Shown here: in pieces, positions 4,983 through 5,754 of the stretch
Position numbering within the stretch: position 1 is the stretch's first letter
How the letters are laid out: every line of letters starts with the position of its first letter
Assembly: GCA_947174085.1 (NCBI GenBank)
Contig: CAMWHN010000147.1
Span: 1-5,754 of the forward strand
From: an uncultured Ruminococcus sp.
GTDB lineage: Bacteria > Bacillota > Clostridia > Oscillospirales > Ruminococcaceae
Length of the DNA stretch: 5,754 bases
Direction of reading: 5' to 3'
Program-made: the position numbers and the translations under genes
Notes under the pieces: generated by a model
Seen by the model: only the letters and a program-made list of their open reading frames with translations
Told to the model about the DNA's origin: nothing
The model's database searches: none

Positions 4983-5754
4983 TTCATTTCCTCCAGAATA
5001 TTTAATTTTAATTTTTCACAGCTGAAAATTTCTAAAATTTTATAAACAGGGATTTTTAAATTTTGGTTTTCTGAATGAATATAAATGCAATTATTGTTAA
5101 TTCCAGTGATTTTGCAATTTTCTAATTTGATAGAAAAATCGTTTTTTTCTTCGGGTAATATTCTAATGATGTCAATTTTATCACCAACTGCATAAACAGC
5201 TTTAATTTTATTAGTGATATTTTGATTTTCGTCTAGTTGATATTGATATAGTAAATGATTCTTGCAAAACAATGTGTCAGAAAATTTTTTCTGCATGACT
5301 AAAATTTGCTGATTATTTTCCTGTTTACCGAATTTTAAAAAATTATCAATACATGTCCATAATGCCCATAAATCTTGTTCTGTTAAATGATAAATTCTCA
5401 CAGCAATATCATTTGCACCAATATACATGTCAAACCATTCGTAATTATCATGAAAAAATCTTCTAATATCACAAAAATCTTCACATTCGCCATAAGCTGA
5501 ACCCGACCATTTTGTAAAAGTTAATTTATTATCATCTTCAAAATGATAATAATGCTGTGCCTGTAATCTGATTTCTGTTGTTAAAATTTGTTTAATACTA
5601 GCTTGCATTGCACAAATGCCGGCTAATTCATGCACGGAAGTATTAATAATTTTTTTCCAATGCGTTTCATAATCGTATTTACGAAATATTTTAAATTGAT
5701 AATAATAATATATTGCTTTGTTATTTTCTGTAATAGGCATATACTCATCAAAAG
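4979..5754 (-). CDS. unknown-family tandem paralogue, copy A (partial, 5' end outside window)
   Basis: This is the first in-window member of the tandem family; its 5' end lies beyond 5754. The frame stays open to the edge, and the codons before ATG 5740 read FDEY. FDEYM aligns with YDEYM at residues 35-39 of the 355-residue sister, so the ATG at 5740 is internal and about 34 residues are missing. In the 253 residues counted from that methionine one sees YYYYQFKIF (11-19), RRFF...EWFDMYIGAN (93-110), LWALWTCIDNFL (124-135), CKNHLLY (159-165), LDENQN (169-174), GDKI (186-189) and a strand-rich end (205-237). It is the most divergent copy. It ends at LNILEEMK, just where the sisters begin their C-terminal helical module, so that module is absent. 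There is no frameshift evidence: the stop is part of the ATGA overlap with the next gene. The expected full length is about 290 residues. Function unknown. Confidence 0.82.
   Translation of the reverse strand, partial: FDEYMPITENNKAIYYYYQFKIFRKYDYETHWKKIINTSVHELAGICAMQASIKQILTTEIRLQAQHYYHFEDDNKLTFTKWSGSAYGECEDFCDIRRFFHDNYEWFDMYIGANDIAVRIYHLTEQDLWALWTCIDNFLKFGKQENNQQILVMQKKFSDTLFCKNHLLYQYQLDENQNITNKIKAVYAVGDKIDIIRILPEEKNDFSIKLENCKITGINNNCIYIHSENQNLKIPVYKILEIFSCEKLKLNILEEMK
4990..4994 (-). promoter_or_regulatory. ribosome binding site for the 364-aa gene
   Basis: GGAGG on the minus strand lies seven bases before the ATG at 4982, within the final codons of the preceding gene. It confirms the overlapping start. 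Confidence 0.85.

Noticed and set aside
2824..5754. CRISPR-like or transposon origin for the repeated sequence in the paralogue operon
   Set aside because: The repeats are in-frame coding segments of paralogous genes, with no short regular spacers, terminal inverted repeats or transposase.

Overview
The window looks like AT-rich (roughly one third G+C by eye) chromosomal DNA from a Gram-positive, Clostridia-type bacterium, possibly of the Ruminococcus/Oscillospiraceae kind. This rests on three things: the base composition, a small TSCPD-domain protein of a type I associate with Firmicutes, and a SpoVB-like MOP-superfamily flippase. Shine-Dalgarno sequences are purine-rich and one promoter is a textbook sigma-A site. 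No rRNA, tRNA, CRISPR array, transposase or phage gene was seen.

Layout. Positions 1-56 may hold the last codons of an upstream plus-strand gene. Positions 94-867 (+) encode a TatD nuclease that keeps all expected metal-site residues. Positions 875-2386 (-) encode a multi-spanning flippase, convergent with tatD with only 7 bases between the stop codons. A 137-base divergent intergenic region (2387-2523) carries a perfect consensus, extended -10 promoter that reads right into an 85-residue TSCPD-domain protein (2524-2781, +). A 28-base perfect palindrome at 2792-2819 is a two-way terminator between that gene and a minus-strand operon filling the rest of the window.

The operon is the part worth attention. 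It has at least three tandem paralogous genes of a family I do not recognise, transcribed leftward in the order 5754->4979, 4982->3888, 3891->2824. Both junctions are the same 4-base ATGA stop/start overlap with a strong Shine-Dalgarno inside the preceding gene, so translation is probably coupled. The two complete copies (364 and 355 residues) are about half identical by eye, yet share a 73-bp segment near their 5' ends with only three mismatches. This points to local gene conversion or strong constraint on that segment. The copy nearest the promoter runs off the window edge. Its first in-window ATG (5740) aligns to an internal methionine of its sister, so it is not the true start. That copy also lacks the C-terminal helical module of about 65 to 80 residues found in the other two. 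All three share the motif CKNHxLY, a following GDK and a predicted small beta-barrel. Function is unknown; no toxin, nuclease or membrane motif was seen.

The first three complete genes (tatD, flippase, TSCPD) are in different transcription units and show no clear functional link to the paralogue operon.
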